Shown here piece by piece: positions 62,205-64,000 of a stretch of 64,000 nt of DNA. The notes below the pieces were generated by a model. It did no database searches, was not told the DNA's origin, and saw nothing but the letters and a program-made list of their open reading frames with translations. A program made the translations under genes and the position numbers. The stretch is from Roseateles toxinivorans (lineage in GTDB: Bacteria; Pseudomonadota; Gammaproteobacteria; Burkholderiales; Burkholderiaceae_C). The stretch is from contig CAMDHE010000001.1 in NCBI GenBank assembly GCA_945898095.1, forward strand, positions 61,512 to 125,511, written 5' to 3'. Each line of letters starts with the position of its first letter. Positions within the stretch are counted from its first letter, which is position 1.

Positions 62205-63722
62205 CTATGCACCAACAGGGTTCGTCCTCTGCGACCCTGCATACCAACCCAGCGGCGCGGCGCCCAGCGACCTTGTGATCTGCTGCGGCTCGGAATAGCT
62301 TTCAATGCCCCAGTGGCCCAATTCACGCCCGATGCCGCTGGCCTTGAATCCACCCCAGGGGCCCTGCACGAGCGCCGGGCCGGCGCAGTTGATCCACACC
62401 GTGCCCGCCTGTAATTCGGCGGCCACGCGCTCGGCGCGCGCCGCGTCGGCGCTGAACACTGCGGCGGCCAGTCCGTACTCGCTGTCATTGGCGTCTGCCA
62501 CAGCCTGCGCTTCACCGTCGAAGGCGCGCACGCACAACACGGGGCCGAAGATCTCCAGACGCCAAGCGTCGCTATCGGCGGGCACATCATCAAGGATTGT
62601 CGGCGGGACAAACCAACCCTGCTCCTGGCCGGTTACGTGACTGCCGCCCGCCACCAAGCGTGCGCCGGCCGTCACGGCAGCGTCGATCGCACCGCGAACC
62701 CGAGCGCACTGCACGGCACTGATCAGTGGGCCCATCTCGGTCGCGGCATCGAGCCCCGCACCGACACGGATTGCATTGGCGCGCTCTGCCAAGCGCTCGA
62801 CGAAGTCACGATGCACGCTGCGCTCGACCAGCAAGCGCGATGTGGCGCTACAAACCTGGCCGGCGTTGTAGAAGATGCCCATCAGCACCCACTCGAGCGC
62901 CGCGTCGAGGTCGGCATCGGCGAACACGATGGCCGGAGACTTGCCGCCCAGTTCAAGCGTCACGCGCTTTAGATCGCGGGTCGACGCCGCCAGGATCTGC
63001 CGACCCACGCTGCCGCTGCCGGTGAACGACACCTTGTCGACCTGGGGATGGTTCACGAGCGACGCACCAACTTCGGCACCGGTGCCGGTGACCACGTTGA
63101 ACTGGCCGCGTAGCGCGCCCGCCGCATGCACGATGCCCGCCAGCGCCAGCGTTGACAACGACGCCCACTCCGACGGTTTCATCACCACCGCGTTGCCTGC
63201 CGCCAGCGCCGGGGCCAGCTTCCAGGCGGCGAGGATCAGCGGGAAGTTCCATGCCGTGATCAGCGCCACCACCCCCAGCGGCACGCGGCGAACGCGCATC
63301 GTGAAGTCGTCACTGTCGAGCCGGGGGTATTGGTCAGCGAGCACACCGTGTTCCAGTAATTCGGCATGGTACTCAAAGACGCGCGCCGCGTCGGCGACAT
63401 CGATCTCGGCTTCGCGCAGCGGCTTGCCCACATCCTGCGTTTCCAGGCGGGCCAGTGCGCTGGCGTGCTGACGCAACCCGGCGGCGATGCCGTGCAGCAG
63501 CTTCGCACGTTCGCTGTACTGTGTCGCCCGCAGCGTCGGCACGGCGCGCCGCGCTGCCGCGACGGCCAGCTCGACGTCGCTCGCGTCGGCAAAGGCCAAC
63601 TCGGCGATTGGCGCTTCGTTCGCAGGGTCCAGCGCGGTCCAGCGCTCGCCATGGCCTTCAACCCAGGCGCAGTCGATGAACAGGCTGCCGCCGATAAGGG
63701 GATGGTCGATCAAACGATTCAT
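62205..63722 (-). CDS. NAD(P)-dependent aldehyde dehydrogenase (betaine-aldehyde type)
   Basis: A 505-aa aldehyde dehydrogenase. ITAWNFPLILAAWKLAPALAAGNAVVMKPSEWA binds the nucleotide, VTLELGGKSPAIVFADAD holds the general base Glu, and the catalytic Cys is in NAGQVCSATSR. WINCAGPALVQGPWGGFKASGIGRELG is close to betaine-aldehyde and gamma-aminobutyraldehyde dehydrogenases. Its start codon overlaps the stop of the M81-like gene by 4 nt (ATGA), so both belong to one operon. The true substrate is not evident. Confidence 0.9.
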   Translation of the reverse strand: MNRLIDHPLIGGSLFIDCAWVEGHGERWTALDPANEAPIAELAFADASDVELAVAAARRAVPTLRATQYSERAKLLHGIAAGLRQHASALARLETQDVGKPLREAEIDVADAARVFEYHAELLEHGVLADQYPRLDSDDFTMRVRRVPLGVVALITAWNFPLILAAWKLAPALAAGNAVVMKPSEWASLSTLALAGIVHAAGALRGQFNVVTGTGAEVGASLVNHPQVDKVSFTGSGSVGRQILAASTRDLKRVTLELGGKSPAIVFADADLDAALEWVLMGIFYNAGQVCSATSRLLVERSVHRDFVERLAERANAIRVGAGLDAATEMGPLISAVQCARVRGAIDAAVTAGARLVAGGSHVTGQEQGWFVPPTILDDVPADSDAWRLEIFGPVLCVRAFDGEAQAVADANDSEYGLAAAVFSADAARAERVAAELQAGTVWINCAGPALVQGPWGGFKASGIGRELGHWGIESYSEPQQITRSLGAAPLGWYAGSQRTNPVGA

Positions 63723-64000
63723 GCAGTGTCCAGGTTCAGAGGCTGAGCCACGGGCACAAACCCAAGGTCCAGTGGGTAGAGCGGCCGACGCAGGTGCCGG
63801 TAATCAAATCCTTTGGGGTCCAGCGAAAGGCTGCCCGGGCTGGCGCAGAAAACGAAGCGCCGTGCCAGGCCCTTGAAGCCGTTGACGAAGTGGGTCGAGC
63901 CCTTGACGACAACCAGGCGCTTGGCACTCGGATCGATGCCGTGTTCGGTGAAACATCGTGGATCGAATACCTGCTGGCGCAGGCTGTTGACGACGATGTC
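63719..64000 (-). CDS. M81-family metallopeptidase (MlrC-like), C-terminal part
   Basis: The last 93 codons of a minus-strand gene continuing beyond the window. Visible residues include LRQQVFDPRCFTEHGID, then AKRLVVVKGSTHFVNGFKG and VFCASPGSLSLD, which match the C-terminal domain of MlrC-like proteins (M81 peptidases). The stop codon (63719-63721) overlaps the aldehyde dehydrogenase start. The catalytic metal site is in the missing part, so activity cannot be judged. Confidence 0.75.
   Translation of the reverse strand, partial: DIVVNSLRQQVFDPRCFTEHGIDPSAKRLVVVKGSTHFVNGFKGLARRFVFCASPGSLSLDPKGFDYRHLRRPLYPLDLGFVPVAQPLNLDTA

Overview
The window looks like one stretch of a GC-rich, Gram-negative, probably betaproteobacterial (Burkholderiales-like) chromosome. 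Pointers are a Bug-type (TctC) solute-binding protein, TonB-dependent uptake, TctE/OmpR-type two-component proteins, and outer-membrane and lipoprotein genes. This placement is inferred from family content; no 16S or other marker gene is present.

Layout. (1) 1-415 is an AT-rich gap with two perfect DnaA-box-like sequences, followed by a GDSL lipoprotein/OmpW pair on the + strand. (2) 2.3-6.3 kb (minus) carries a Suv3-like helicase and the queuosine-precursor genes queD (three PTPS domains in one chain) and queE. (3) 6.3-38.1 kb is a large beta-glucan utilisation locus. Its minus-strand half has an OmpR-like regulator, two complete carbohydrate ABC importers, a GH1 and a secreted GH16 glucanase, and a TctE-like sensor kinase. 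Its plus-strand half has a SusC-like TonB-dependent receptor, then GH3, GH1, two flavin-dependent halogenase homologues, an endonuclease/exonuclease/phosphatase protein, GH3, GH2, a GH30 lipoprotein and a sialate O-acetylesterase-like protein. Many of these are joined by 4-nt ATGA overlaps. The glycosidase set (GH16 + GH30 + GH3 + GH1) fits a laminarin- or fungal-type beta-1,3/1,6-glucan. A near-identical AT-rich 15-mer lies 52-55 bp upstream of the start codons of the response regulator and of both sugar-binding proteins, so it may be a shared operator.

(4) 38.6-47.2 kb is visibly more AT-rich than its surroundings and flanked by REP-like repeats. It holds an IclR regulator, a CoA-acylating methylmalonate-semialdehyde-type dehydrogenase, an iron-type alcohol dehydrogenase, a TauABC/SsuABC-type importer and a YeiH/TauZ-family putative sulfate exporter. 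It also contains a 164-bp MITE-like element with perfect 17-bp inverted ends. I infer an acquired organosulfonate (hydroxy- or aldehyde-sulfonate) catabolic island. (5) 47.2-57.6 kb holds REP arrays, a very large secreted TPR-CHAT protein, a beta-propeller protein, an alpha-carbonic anhydrase with altered second-shell residues, an acetoacetyl-CoA synthetase, an orphan RHH-like protein, a double-cupin ChrR-like protein and a Bug protein. (6) 57.7-62.0 kb has an IS701-type transposase gene with a damaged 3' end, abutting xylB-xylA. A copy of the presumed IS left end lies on the far side of xylA. (7) The right edge has an aldehyde dehydrogenase overlapping the 3' end of an M81/MlrC-type metallopeptidase that runs off the window.

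No tRNA, rRNA or CRISPR array was recognised. Start codons were refined from the ORF track where a Shine-Dalgarno sequence, a signal peptide or an overlap with a neighbour argued for it.
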